DNA of 64,000 nucleotides from Bacillus sp. S/N-304-OC-R1. Its GTDB lineage: Bacteria; Bacillota; Bacilli; Bacillales; Cytobacillaceae. Position 1 is the first letter of the stretch; each line of letters begins with the position of its first letter. Positions 18,715-27,992 of this stretch are shown here, piece by piece. The position numbers and the translations under genes are program-made. Below the pieces are notes generated by a model. It was not told the DNA's origin, did no database searches, and saw only the letters and a program-made list of their open reading frames with translations. The stretch spans positions 62,001-126,000 of the forward strand of contig NZ_JACWFE010000003.1 in assembly GCF_019749375.1 (NCBI RefSeq), in the 5' to 3' direction.

Positions 18715-19047
18715 TTAATTGAACTGATTGTCCTCGCGTTGAATAAACATATATTTCTTCAACGTTTCGAGCTCTTGTTTTAATTGTAAGTTTTCTTTTT
18801 GTATAGCTGTAAGGCGATCATTTCCTAGTAATTCACTGTCATTTTTGGGAGGCTTGAGAGATACTTTGTACCATATCTTCCCGTCAGGAGCTTGTTTCGG
18901 CATACTTGTATTTAAACTAGCCTTTGGGTAATTTCTTTTAATGTACTCTGTTTCTTCATCCGATAAACGTAATTCTCTAATTTTTACTCCATCACCAAAT
19001 GATTCTTCCAAAAACTCTTTAAACTTTTCCGCTTCATTCAGCTTCAA
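18715..19047 (-). CDS. Small coiled-coil protein of unknown function
   Basis: 110 residues from TTG 19047, chosen because AAGGGAGGG lies 6 bases upstream; the longer frame (to 19140) overlaps the racemase gene and has no ribosome site. The N-terminal half is acidic (LNEAEKFKEFLEESFGDGVK), the middle carries IWYKVSLKPPKN, and the C-terminal 30 residues (AIQKENLQLKQELETLKKYM) form a leucine-zipper-like helix. I do not recognise a family. It lies 40 bases after the racemase stop and is probably co-transcribed. Confidence 0.65.
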   Translation of the reverse strand: MKLNEAEKFKEFLEESFGDGVKIRELRLSDEETEYIKRNYPKASLNTSMPKQAPDGKIWYKVSLKPPKNDSELLGNDRLTAIQKENLQLKQELETLKKYMFIQREDNQFN

Positions 19048-19087
19048 AACGAACCCTCCCTTAAGAATAAAATAAACCTTTAAATGA

Positions 19088-19816
19088 TTAAGGCTTGCCC
19101 AACTTGATTGGATTCTTAACAATGCCACCGGAGTATTCAATTGACTTTTCTACAAGAACATCCATGGCATCGATGCAATATTTCATCACTTCAGCATTCA
19201 AGCTCAAACATGATAGCTCAGTACATGCAAGAATGACACAGCAGCAATTCTCTTTGAATACAAGATCTTTGATGATTTGTTCAATGACAGCCTCATCTAT
19301 GTGTAAATCACTTTTAATATTATATATTGTATTCATCACTTGCTCTTGAGAGACCTGATTAGGGGTATATAATTCCATATTATAGTTTTTACATCCCTGC
19401 TTATAGATCCCGCTTTGTACTGTTCCATTTGTTGCCAGTATAGCCACTTTACTATGGTCTCCATGTTTTTTATGGATTTCCTTACATGTCTCATCGACCA
19501 TATTAATTATTTTAATCTTTGACATCTCCTGCATCTGATCGTAGAAAAAATGCGATGTATTACATGGAATAGCAATATGCTCAACACCTGCTGCTTCTAG
19601 AAGTCTAAAATCCTTCTCCACAGCATTTAAAAATAATTCTTCTTTATTTTCCAGAATTACACTCGTCCGATCAGGTAATGTAGCATGGTTCAGGATCACC
19701 ATATTAATGTGCTCTTGGTCACAATTTGCCACAGTATTTTCGATCACTTTTTCAAAAAAGACAGATGTGGCCATTGGCCCCATTCCACCTATTACTCCTA
19801 AGCTTTTCTTTCCCAT
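19088..19816 (-). CDS. Aspartate/glutamate racemase family protein (RacX/YgeA-like)
   Basis: 242 residues. The N-terminal GVIGGMGPMATSVFF is typical of the family. The two catalytic cysteines are present: Cys85 in IPCNTSH and Cys198 in ILACTELS. Such enzymes interconvert L- and D-amino acids without PLP; B. subtilis RacX is a broad-specificity member. It is separated from the upstream C39 gene by a terminator, so it probably has its own promoter, and is followed by the small coiled-coil gene. Its neighbourhood of ATP-grasp and Mur ligases makes a D-amino-acid substrate for a peptide product plausible. Confidence 0.85.
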   Translation of the reverse strand: MGKKSLGVIGGMGPMATSVFFEKVIENTVANCDQEHINMVILNHATLPDRTSVILENKEELFLNAVEKDFRLLEAAGVEHIAIPCNTSHFFYDQMQEMSKIKIINMVDETCKEIHKKHGDHSKVAILATNGTVQSGIYKQGCKNYNMELYTPNQVSQEQVMNTIYNIKSDLHIDEAVIEQIIKDLVFKENCCCVILACTELSCLSLNAEVMKYCIDAMDVLVEKSIEYSGGIVKNPIKLGKP

Positions 19817-19866
19817 GATTCATCCTTCTTATTGTAATGACTTTTATCCGTATTTTATCAGAAAAT

Positions 19867-19913
19867 GAAAAGCAAAAGAAATATCTTAGGTAAAGAGATT
19901 TTCTTTTGCTTTC
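19867..19913 (-). terminator. Terminator-like hairpin after the C39 peptidase gene
   Basis: A 16-bp near-perfect stem (19867-19882 with 19898-19913), starting 5 bases past the stop; the descending arm is T-rich (TTTCTTTTGCTTTTC). Confidence 0.7.
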
Positions 19914-19918
19914 ACTGC

Positions 19919-20737
19919 TTACTTTTCATTTTTGACGACGGTCATTGCATGACTTCCAAGTTCTTGATAGCTTTTGAAAAATGCATCTATGTTATAGGTC
20001 ATTTGTCCTTTTAACGGATTCATAACATGAACACTCTTTTCATCATAACCATTTAATACGACTGCATGTAAATTAACAGGTGCCGTAAATTTCTCGCCTG
20101 TATCATTTAAATACCAAGAATAATTTAATCTTGGTTTCCCAAGATCTAAGGTTACCCAAATAACAACAGGGATGCCTTTGTTAAGCTGATTAATAATTTC
20201 TTCTCTTGAACTTCCGCTTATATCTTTTGTTTGCAGCTCTGCTCCTGCAGCGACAGAGTATTTTTCTGCAGCTTGAATAATTGGAGGAGCATAACTGAAA
20301 AATCCGCCAGTCTGACTCCTAGGATTACCTGCATATGCCTTTAATGGATTAGCTCCATATCTGCGATTATTTTTTGATGAAAAAGGCTGCTTTGGTAAAT
20401 ATTTATCGGCCATCTCAGTTTTTGAAACTTCAAAACCGTAAGTATTTAAAATCGCTGTTAAGGACGTAATTTCACAGCCGTGCGGTAGCTCCGGCAATTG
20501 TTTTACCATTTTCACAGGAATAAAGACCTCTGTTATTTTCAGCTGTCCTTCTTTAGTCCAATCATACTTTTTAACATAAGTGGGAACATTGAGTTTTGTA
20601 ATAGAGTCTATTCCTGTGAAATCCACTTCTGAATTCACTTTACTGCTCACTCTTGAGTGATTATTTACCATGTTCATTGTCAAATAAACGACAAATACAA
20701 GGACTATAAAAGTAGTGCCTACTACTATTTTCTTCAC
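19919..20737 (-). CDS. C39-like cysteine peptidase, membrane-anchored (YvpB-like)
   Basis: 272 residues from a GTG with GGGGA upstream. Residues 4-22 are a hydrophobic N-terminal anchor or signal (IVVGTTFIVLVFVVYLTMN). The papain-like domain carries Cys88 in LPHGCEITSL and His224 in NLHAVVLNGYD; the aspartate of NGYD fits the third position. The Peptidase_C39_2 family is extracytoplasmic and its substrates are mostly unknown. It lies 125 bases after the asparagine synthase gene and ends in its own terminator. Confidence 0.8.
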   Translation of the reverse strand: MKKIVVGTTFIVLVFVVYLTMNMVNNHSRVSSKVNSEVDFTGIDSITKLNVPTYVKKYDWTKEGQLKITEVFIPVKMVKQLPELPHGCEITSLTAILNTYGFEVSKTEMADKYLPKQPFSSKNNRRYGANPLKAYAGNPRSQTGGFFSYAPPIIQAAEKYSVAAGAELQTKDISGSSREEIINQLNKGIPVVIWVTLDLGKPRLNYSWYLNDTGEKFTAPVNLHAVVLNGYDEKSVHVMNPLKGQMTYNIDAFFKSYQELGSHAMTVVKNEK

Positions 20738-20862
20738 TTATATCTATCCCCTATTAAAGTTATAAAGAAGGTTTTCCTATGAAAATTCTTTCCTGATCTT
20801 CGCTGCTATTTCTTTATCCCTCTAATTAGGGGATGTTGTGCAAGGCACTTCCGCTTTTCTAA

Positions 20863-22710
20863 TCACATTTCTTTAAAAAACTTTTTATACCATACTAGGA
20901 ATACGTAGACTGTCCAAATATAACGGGCGTAGTTGTGCTTCTTTGTATAGTGTTCTTCTAAATATCTCAATAGTTCATCGGTATTGAAGAATTCCTTCGC
21001 AATATCTGACTCGAACATTTCTTTAACGATCTTATAATATTTCTCTTCTTGCAGCCAGAAACGGATTGGTACCGGGAACCCAACCTTTGGTCGATTTGCC
21101 CATTCATCTGGGAGTACCTCACTCGAAGCAGCACGCAATGCATATTTCGTATCTTTACGGTTCACGCGAAGAGAGCTTGGTAATTTGGACGCCATTGACA
21201 TGACTTCCTTATCTAAGAATGGAACCCTTAATTCAATAGAATGAGCCATACTCATTTTATCCGCTTTTAAAAGAATATCACCGGGCAGCCAAAGCTTTAG
21301 ATCCAGATATTGCATTTTCGTTACATCATCTTTTCCTTTAACCTGGTCAAATACTTGTTTCGTAATACTTTGTACAGAAGGACCGTTTTTATACTCACCC
21401 TTTAATACATTAAATGCATCTTCTTCTTCAAAAACCTTAGCTTGTCCGATAAACTTCTCTTCAATCTTCTGTCCGCCTTTTACTAGGAACGTCGTTATTT
21501 TGTTTTGCGGAAGAGCGCTGCTAATTTTAGATAGCGCACGGCGAATAAAGAAAGGAACCTTTTCATATTTTTCAAGTTTCTCTGATTTCTGATACCAAAC
21601 ATAGCCGCCGAAAATTTCATCCGCACCTTCTCCAGACAAGACAACCGTTACATGCTCTCTAGCTAATTTGGATAGGAAGTATAAAGGAACCGATGATAAA
21701 TTCGACTGCGGTTCATCCATATGATATTGAATCGTCGGAAGTGTTTCAAAACATTCATCCGCATTCATTAGTTTGCTATAGTTTTCAATGCTAAGAATGT
21801 CCGAAAGTTCCTTTGATAAATTTGTTTCGTTGAAGATTCCTTCATAATCTTTAAAACCAATTGAGAATGTTTTATTAGGCTTTAATAAAGCCGTAATATA
21901 GCTGGAATCAATTCCGCCCGATAAGAAGGATCCAACTTTAACATCACTAATTTTGTGATAGTCAACTGATTCTCTCATCGTGCTATTAATTTCTTTAATA
22001 TAATGATCTAAGCTATTTTCTTGTTCATTGAAATTAACATTCCAATACTGTTTCATTTCTAATTTGCCTTGTTTATAGATCATGCAATGACCAGGCTTAA
22101 GCTTATACACACCTTTAAAGAAAGTTTCATCCAAAACAGAATATTGAAAGGTTAAATAAGGCATTAATGCATCTTTATTTAATTCTTTTTTGAAAGATGG
22201 ATTCTTTAAGAATGATTTAATTTCGGAACCAAAGATTAATGAGTTATCTGTTGTGTTTTGTGTATAGTAAAGAGGTTTAATACCGAAGAAATCACGTGCA
22301 AGGAGCATGGTTTCTTTTTTTGTATCCCAAATAGCAAAAGCAAACATACCTCTTAGCTTTTGCAGCAAGTCTACTCCATATTCTTCATAACCATGGATTA
22401 ATACTTCACTATCAGAGTCTGTTTTGAAAATATGGCCTTTTGCTAACAGATCTTTTTTCAATTCTTGATAGTTATAGATTTCCCCGTTAAAAATTAACAC
22501 ACAGCTTTTATCTTCATTAAACATCGGCTGACTAGCTTCTTCAGATAAATCAATAATACTTAGGCGTCTAAAGCCAAAAGCAACCTGTTCATCTGTATAA
22601 GACTCTCCGCTGTCAGGACCTCTGTGGATGATTGTGTCCATCATATCATTTATTATTTTTTTCTTGTCTAATTCTGGGTTAGTATGAGCAAAACCAACGA
22701 AACCGCACAT
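20863..22710 (-). CDS. asnB: Asparagine synthase (glutamine-hydrolysing)
   Basis: 615-residue two-domain enzyme. Cys2 (MCGFVGF) is the N-terminal glutaminase nucleophile, with RGPDSGE and FNGEIYNYQEL in the same domain; the synthetase domain has the PP-loop SGGIDSS near residue 260 and the late VGFPVPIRFW. It makes asparagine from aspartate and glutamine, but homologues (e.g. LtsA for mDAP, lactococcal AsnH for D-Asp) amidate peptidoglycan side chains. Being downstream of a MurE-like ligase and an ATP-grasp ligase, this copy may amidate a peptide rather than free aspartate. The length matches B. subtilis AsnO. Confidence 0.88.
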   Translation of the reverse strand: MCGFVGFAHTNPELDKKKIINDMMDTIIHRGPDSGESYTDEQVAFGFRRLSIIDLSEEASQPMFNEDKSCVLIFNGEIYNYQELKKDLLAKGHIFKTDSDSEVLIHGYEEYGVDLLQKLRGMFAFAIWDTKKETMLLARDFFGIKPLYYTQNTTDNSLIFGSEIKSFLKNPSFKKELNKDALMPYLTFQYSVLDETFFKGVYKLKPGHCMIYKQGKLEMKQYWNVNFNEQENSLDHYIKEINSTMRESVDYHKISDVKVGSFLSGGIDSSYITALLKPNKTFSIGFKDYEGIFNETNLSKELSDILSIENYSKLMNADECFETLPTIQYHMDEPQSNLSSVPLYFLSKLAREHVTVVLSGEGADEIFGGYVWYQKSEKLEKYEKVPFFIRRALSKISSALPQNKITTFLVKGGQKIEEKFIGQAKVFEEEDAFNVLKGEYKNGPSVQSITKQVFDQVKGKDDVTKMQYLDLKLWLPGDILLKADKMSMAHSIELRVPFLDKEVMSMASKLPSSLRVNRKDTKYALRAASSEVLPDEWANRPKVGFPVPIRFWLQEEKYYKIVKEMFESDIAKEFFNTDELLRYLEEHYTKKHNYARYIWTVYVFLVWYKKFFKEM

Positions 22711-22735
22711 TTTATATCACCTTTATATTAAATTT

Positions 22736-22765
22736 AAAAGGGGGAACGTACCTTGTCTGTCCCCC
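22736..22765 (-). terminator. Possible attenuator between the Mur ligase and asnB
   Basis: Short G/C stem (GGGGGA with TCCCCC on the minus strand) followed by TTTT in the 70-base gap. It could reduce transcription into asnB. Confidence 0.45.
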
Positions 22766-22780
22766 GTTCCAGATATGATT

Positions 22781-24331
22781 TTACACCATTTCTTTTTGAC
22801 CTGATACACGATTGCGCAGAGGAAGGAATAATTTTTCCTTTGAAATATCCTTCTTCAGCTTTTCAATTTGATGTAAGGCAATTTCAGCCCCAGGGTCCAT
22901 TCCCTGGCAGCCTGCAAGCAGGATTAGGTCTCCCTTTTCTGCTCTCGCTATAGCCTTTTCAATCGCATCAGGAAGTTCATCGTATAGCTGAACCTTAATA
23001 TTAGCTTGGTCCATAACCTCTTCAAACACTTGCTGCTCTTCGTCTGTCACCTTATCCTTAGACGTGACATGAGATACACTCTTCGTTGCAATTACCTTAT
23101 CAAAGCCAAGCTTCGGTGCCCAACTTGCAATCGTTTCAGCATTTTCGCGGTTAACGGTCGGACCTCTTTCTCCTCTTATTGCATACACTAGATGGAGCTT
23201 TTTATATTCCATATACTTCAATGTTTCTAGCGTCACATTGATATTTCCCGCATTCGCAAAATGATCATCAATAATTTTGAAGTCATCTTCAAAAATAAAT
23301 TCAAAACGGCGCTCTACTCCGCCAAAGGTTTTTAGTGTTTTTTGAATGGTAGAAACAGATACATTTGAAAGCAGCGCTACTGTAATAGCAACCATCGCAT
23401 TATAAACTGAGTGAAGTCCAGGAACAGCCAGCTCCACATCAAATTCCCCTGGAATATATTCAGTATCATACGCTTTAAATGGCTTTAGAATTTCTACCGT
23501 AAACTTTGCCCGTCCAGTTGATAAATCTAAATTTTTGCAATGAATATGCCCTTCCTTGCTTTTCAAGCCAAATGTAATCACTTGAGCCTTTGTTACATTA
23601 ACTAGAGAAGCAGAATAAGGACAATCCAAATTTAAAACAGCATAGCTATTTTTACCGGCATTTCTAATTAAACTTGATTTTACTTCAAAATATTTTTCAA
23701 AAGAACCATGTGAATCAATGTGTTCACGGCTTACATTATTAAGCGAAACGATGTCATAATCTACTTGTTCCACACGGTGCATTTCAAGAGCTTGGGATGA
23801 AACCTCCATGCTTACGTGAGAAACATTATGCTGGACCATTTCATTTAGATAGTACTGTAAATCTAAAGATTCCGGTGTTGTTAGTTCAGACGGAATAGAT
23901 GTATCATCAATTTTAATGGAGACTGTACCTATTAACCCCGTTTTAAAGCCTTCATTTTCTAAAATGGCATTGGTCATATAAGAGGTAGTCGTTTTTCCAT
24001 TTGTGGCTGTAATGCCTATCATCTTCAGCTTTTTAGACGGATTGTCATAAAATGCTGCACCTAATCTCGCTAATGAAATTCGGCTATCTTCCACTAAGTA
24101 TTGCGGAATATCAATTCCTTCCTGGAATTCCTCTACAACAGCCGCAACTGCACCATTCTTCACAGCTTGCGCTAAATATTTATGACCGTCCGTTTTATAT
24201 CCTCGCACACAAACAAAAAGGTGTCCATTAGTAACCTTTTGGGAATGGTATGAAACGCCGTAAATAGTTAAATCTTGATCATTTAATGATTCTTTTACTT
24301 CTATTGATTGAAGGAGTGTTTCCAGCTTCAT
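22781..24331 (-). CDS. MurE-like Mur ligase lacking the MurE C-terminal signature
   Basis: 516 residues in the three-domain Mur ligase layout. The ATP loop TATNGKTTT (Lys113), TTPESLDLQ (151-159), HIDSHGSFEKYFEVKSSLI with the carbamylated-type Lys218, and the GVERRFE hinge are all MurE-like. The C-terminal domain departs: the usual xxYAHTPD segment is replaced by DDHFANAGN (355-363), and the DNPR-type motif that selects diaminopimelate is absent (ATKSVSH region, 415-421). So it is probably not the housekeeping MurE but a paralogue with a different added amino acid. Between an ATP-grasp gene and asnB, same strand. Confidence 0.8.
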   Translation of the reverse strand: MKLETLLQSIEVKESLNDQDLTIYGVSYHSQKVTNGHLFVCVRGYKTDGHKYLAQAVKNGAVAAVVEEFQEGIDIPQYLVEDSRISLARLGAAFYDNPSKKLKMIGITATNGKTTTSYMTNAILENEGFKTGLIGTVSIKIDDTSIPSELTTPESLDLQYYLNEMVQHNVSHVSMEVSSQALEMHRVEQVDYDIVSLNNVSREHIDSHGSFEKYFEVKSSLIRNAGKNSYAVLNLDCPYSASLVNVTKAQVITFGLKSKEGHIHCKNLDLSTGRAKFTVEILKPFKAYDTEYIPGEFDVELAVPGLHSVYNAMVAITVALLSNVSVSTIQKTLKTFGGVERRFEFIFEDDFKIIDDHFANAGNINVTLETLKYMEYKKLHLVYAIRGERGPTVNRENAETIASWAPKLGFDKVIATKSVSHVTSKDKVTDEEQQVFEEVMDQANIKVQLYDELPDAIEKAIARAEKGDLILLAGCQGMDPGAEIALHQIEKLKKDISKEKLFLPLRNRVSGQKEMV

Positions 24332-24385
24332 TCGTTTCTACCTCTTTTCTGCGTCCCAGTTTGACCGCTTTTTCTAGGTATATAT

Positions 24386-25561
24386 TTAATGTTTTTTCAA
24401 AAACTTTCCTGTGATTTTTTTAAAATACACAATACCAGGCTTAGGATCATTCCAATCCCAAATGGCATATGACTTTTTCTTCATTAGCGACTTAAGGACC
24501 TGTCCTCGTGTTAGCTGCCCTGTTTTTATATAACCTTTAATAGCCAACATATCCTCATAGGCATACCAGAATACTCGATGCTTATCCTCTTTTACTGCAT
24601 ATGGTTCAAGAGGAGCTCCCGTAAGCTCCCGATACGTAATATAAGGGAAATTAATCCCCACTTCATACAAAAGGTTATTTAAATTCGTGATGCGGGCGTT
24701 GATTTCAATTAAATAGAATCTGCCTGTTTCGGCATCCTTCTTAAATTCAATTTCAGCAAAGCCTTTAAAGCCAATCGCCTCTAAAAATGGGGCTCCAATA
24801 TCATAAAGCTCTTGAACATATTTTTGTTCAGTATAGACAGATGCACCGAAGTTAATCGGATATTGGCGATGTTTCTGGCATGTCACCCAATGGGTAACCT
24901 TTGCATCTTGATTTAAATAGGCATCAAATGTATACATATGGTCATCGAAGCCAGGGATAATTCTTTGAACAATAACTTCTAAATTAGCATTCTGTGCTTT
25001 TTCAATGGCCGCGATGAGTTCTTCGCGATTAAAAACCTTAAATAGCTTTTTTCTAAAAGTAGCAACAAAAGTTGGTGAATCGGTCGGCTTCACGATACAA
25101 GGGTATTTGAGTGTTGTTTCTACTTTTTCAATGAAATTCTCTTCGTCTATTCTAACCGTTTCAGGAACAGCCATGCCCTTTTCCATCGCTAAAGCATGCA
25201 GTGTTTCCTTGTTCATTACCTTCGAATAGAGACCTTTTTCAGTCTGCGGAATCAGATAGCACTCTCTCAATTCATCCAAATATTCGTCAACGATCTCTAC
25301 GTATGAATCATGACAAGGAATTAGAACAGGAGTGACATTCTGCTTTTTCGCATAGTCTATTAAAAATTGAACAAAGCCTTGTTTATCTTCTTTATAGTAT
25401 GGAGCGATCAACCTCTCCGAACAGTACTTTGATTCAGAGCCATAACGATCTTCCTCATTATAATCAACAGCCACTGTATGGATGCCATGAATCCCTAAAC
25501 AGCGGATTGTGCTTAAACCTATATAATAGTTACATCCTAGAATAACAGCTTTATTATTCAA
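24386..25561 (-). CDS. ATP-grasp carboxylate-amine ligase (D-aspartate ligase-like)
   Basis: 391 residues from TTG 25561 with AAGGAG 9 bases upstream. The N-terminal AVILGCNYYIGLSTIRCLG, then LIPCHDSYVEIVDEYL, the substrate-lid YPCIVKPTDSP, VIVQRIIPGFDDHMY and the metal-binding end FKGFAEIEFK...LIEINARITNLN give the ATP-grasp order. The pattern is that of the COG3919 group, which contains the enterococcal D-aspartate ligase that extends peptidoglycan stems. First gene of the set with the Mur ligase and asnB. The substrate is inferred. Confidence 0.8.
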   Translation of the reverse strand: MNNKAVILGCNYYIGLSTIRCLGIHGIHTVAVDYNEEDRYGSESKYCSERLIAPYYKEDKQGFVQFLIDYAKKQNVTPVLIPCHDSYVEIVDEYLDELRECYLIPQTEKGLYSKVMNKETLHALAMEKGMAVPETVRIDEENFIEKVETTLKYPCIVKPTDSPTFVATFRKKLFKVFNREELIAAIEKAQNANLEVIVQRIIPGFDDHMYTFDAYLNQDAKVTHWVTCQKHRQYPINFGASVYTEQKYVQELYDIGAPFLEAIGFKGFAEIEFKKDAETGRFYLIEINARITNLNNLLYEVGINFPYITYRELTGAPLEPYAVKEDKHRVFWYAYEDMLAIKGYIKTGQLTRGQVLKSLMKKKSYAIWDWNDPKPGIVYFKKITGKFLKKH

Positions 25562-25712
25562 ACTCTCATCTCCTTGAATATCCTCTTTTTACGATATTCT
25601 TCAATATATAGATATTCGCATAGAATTGAGTACCCGTGCAAGAGATAATCCATAAATTCAGCCAAATAGCATAGGTAGTTTTTGGAACGGTAAAAAATGG
25701 GGGATTTACATG

Positions 25713-25757
25713 AGATAAGCCGCTTCGAAGCTAACTCTCTCTCGAAGCGGCTTATCT
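25713..25757 (-). terminator. Strong hairpin downstream of the second chemoreceptor gene
   Basis: 16-bp perfect stem (25713-25728 with 25742-25757). A T run (TTTTTT) follows only after 16 bases on the minus strand, so it may act as a terminator or mRNA 3' stabiliser. Confidence 0.7.
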
Positions 25758-25792
25758 GCCTGCATATTAGGGAAAACTGATTTCTCGCCTGT

Positions 25793-27529
25793 TTAAATTG
25801 TAAATACTCTTATTGAATCCTGAAGCTTTTCAGCCATTTTTGCAAGTTCATCTGAAACTGAAGCAATTTCCTCCATAGAAGCATTTTGCTCCACTGCGAT
25901 CGCAGCGATATTTTGGGAATGACTTGCAGAATCTTCTGCAATTCTTGTTGTGCCATCAATTTGCAGCACCATCGCTTCTGCGCCTAAAGAAATTTCTTGA
26001 ACGGCTGTTGAAACTTCATTCATCTGAAGGGACACTTGTTTAATGTCTCCAACGATCTTTTGGAAGAAGTCTCCGGCATTATTTACTAGCTCTATCCCTT
26101 CATCTACAGAGAGCTTACCTTCATTCATCGCTAATACAGAATGATTAATATCCTCCTGAACTCCCATAATGAGCTGATTGACTTGCTTAGCTGCTTCTCT
26201 TGATTGCTCTGCAAGATTACGAACTTCTCCTGCTACTACAGCAAAGCCTTTCCCATGTTCACCTGCTCTTGCCGCCTCGATAGCCGCATTTAAAGCGAGT
26301 AAATTTGTCTGCTCGGCAACACTTGTAATCATCGAAACAATTTTGCCGATTTCATTCGACTTTTCTTCTAATTCATGCATTCGATCGGCAGTAGAATCTG
26401 TATGGCTTTGAATCTGTCTCATTTGATTAATTGTTCTTATAATGACATCATTTCCACCTTCAGCAACAGCTGTAGTCTGCTGTGACATCTCATAAGCTAT
26501 TTCAGTATTTTCAGCGATATGAGCAATTTTATTCGAGATGGTTGAAACCACTTCATTTGTTTCCACCGTTTTCTCTTTTTGAGCATCAGCACCTGTTGCT
26601 AATTCCTGTATGGAAACAGCCACTTGCTCGACAGACTGACTCATTTCCTCACTGCTTGCTGAAAGCTCCTCTGATGTCGCTGCCACTTGTAAAGAAGTAT
26701 TTGAAACGTCTTGTATCATTTCTTTTAAATTGGCTGTCATTCGATTAACATCACTAGCCAGCTGCCCAATTTCATCCTTATTTTTTATAATAAGCTGATC
26801 TGATGTCAAATCACCATCTGCTACTTTTGCAATTTGAACTGTCACTAATTTAATCGGCTTGGAGAGATGCCCAGAGAACCAAATGATAATGATGCTTCCA
26901 AGTAATAGAGAACAGCCTAACACGATCAGCAGCACAGATAACAAGTGATTAGCCTTGCTATTGAAGTCCATTAAGTATGAACCTGCCACTACAACCCAGC
27001 CCCAATTAGGATCCAATTCTGCGTAACTGATTTTTGGCTCTATACTATTGTCTTTCCCTGGAACAGCGAAATCAAATGTAACGTATCCTCCACCCTTTTC
27101 AGCCATCTTAATCAGCTCTTGAGTCGAATATGTTCCATCAGGTGTTTGAGAATTAAATAAATTCTCTCCTTCCTTCATTGGGTGGGCTATAGCCTGCCCT
27201 TGTTTGTCCAGCACGAAGAAATATCCATGCACGCCCATATCGACTTCTGTATCGATTGAGCGCTTTCCATCTTCCTTTAATTCTCCTAGTAATACAAGCT
27301 TTGCCTGTTCCTGTGCATCTTCAAGAGAGATACTTCCCCTCTCTACTTCCTTATTTAATATATCAATCATTTGTAAAGCCATTTTAACGTCGTTTTTTAA
27401 TCCCGTTGCCCCTAAATCATCCAAACTATCCTTTGCTGTTATGTAGCTAATAATTCCAATAGTTAAGATTGGAAGTGCCAACAATACAGAAGTTATAGCT
27501 ACAAGCTTTGTTCTGAGAGTAAGTTTCAT
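25793..27529 (-). CDS. Methyl-accepting chemotaxis protein with single Cache sensor
   Basis: 578 residues from ATG 27529 with AAGGAGTG upstream; a GTG three codons earlier overlaps that site. Transmembrane helix about 8-30, an extracellular sCache_2-type domain with [20 protein letters not shown] and [13 protein letters not shown], second helix about 198-220, HAMP, and a cytoplasmic hairpin with [20 protein letters not shown] and [20 protein letters not shown]. sCache_2 domains often bind small carboxylates. It lies upstream of and divergent from the MFS/allFGHK island, so it may guide cells to a related compound, but that is inference. Confidence 0.92.
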   Translation of the reverse strand: MKLTLRTKLVAITSVLLALPILTIGIISYITAKDSLDDLGATGLKNDVKMALQMIDILNKEVERGSISLEDAQEQAKLVLLGELKEDGKRSIDTEVDMGVHGYFFVLDKQGQAIAHPMKEGENLFNSQTPDGTYSTQELIKMAEKGGGYVTFDFAVPGKDNSIEPKISYAELDPNWGWVVVAGSYLMDFNSKANHLLSVLLIVLGCSLLLGSIIIIWFSGHLSKPIKLVTVQIAKVADGDLTSDQLIIKNKDEIGQLASDVNRMTANLKEMIQDVSNTSLQVAATSEELSASSEEMSQSVEQVAVSIQELATGADAQKEKTVETNEVVSTISNKIAHIAENTEIAYEMSQQTTAVAEGGNDVIIRTINQMRQIQSHTDSTADRMHELEEKSNEIGKIVSMITSVAEQTNLLALNAAIEAARAGEHGKGFAVVAGEVRNLAEQSREAAKQVNQLIMGVQEDINHSVLAMNEGKLSVDEGIELVNNAGDFFQKIVGDIKQVSLQMNEVSTAVQEISLGAEAMVLQIDGTTRIAEDSASHSQNIAAIAVEQNASMEEIASVSDELAKMAEKLQDSIRVFTI

Positions 27530-27538
27530 GAGGTACAC

Positions 27539-27992
27539 TCCTTAGTTATCTTCGACTGCATCCATTCACCTATTTAGAATATGAATGCAGTTCCATCCTC
27601 TTTACGTTTAGTGGAAATCTCTCTGTAAAAACTACTTACAATTTCTATCATTTTAAATTCACTAAAAAATACCTAGGAGTAGTTTCCTATTTTAACAAAT
27701 CAGGAACTTATACCTATCATAGATTTACATATTTCTAATCTTTGCGGTAAGAATATTTTGTATGATTTTTCTCCATTAGCAGGAGCATAACAGGCCTGAT
27801 GCTCTCCCAAATAAGCAAAATAATTATAGAATAAAATCTTCCATTAAACACAAAATCTTGGATTTTTTTATGTTTTTGTAATGTTTTATGGACGTATTAA
27901 TTATTTCGGTTACTTTTAATGGAGTTTAACCCTTTTAATAGAAAAAATTTCATGAATTTAGTAGTTCATTTTACCCTAGGGAGGCAATAAAG
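27539..27992. other. Divergent intergenic region before the first MFS gene
   Basis: A 454-base AT-rich gap between the chemoreceptor (minus) and the MFS gene (plus). I see no ORF with a ribosome site. Its right half holds the TTTTGTAATGT motif (27873-27884) shared with the allF and second MFS upstream regions. The left half presumably carries the chemoreceptor promoter; I could not assign its hexamers. Confidence 0.4.
27865..27908 (+). promoter_or_regulatory. Shared upstream motif, copy 1 (first MFS)
   Basis: TGTAATG at 27877-27883 preceded by TTTTATGTTTT, a 19-base match (TTTTATGTTTTTGTAATGT) to the allF upstream site. The second TGyAAyG found 31 bases on at the other two sites is degenerate here. 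Proposed response-regulator box. Confidence 0.45.

Noticed and set aside
22781-24331. Calling this the housekeeping murE
   Set aside because: The C-terminal YAHTPD and DNPR motifs expected of a Bacillus MurE are missing and the neighbours are not the mur/dcw cluster.
25562-25712. T-box or other leader riboswitch before the ATP-grasp gene
   Set aside because: No T-box TGGNACCGCG-type sequence; only a short imperfect hairpin near the ribosome site.
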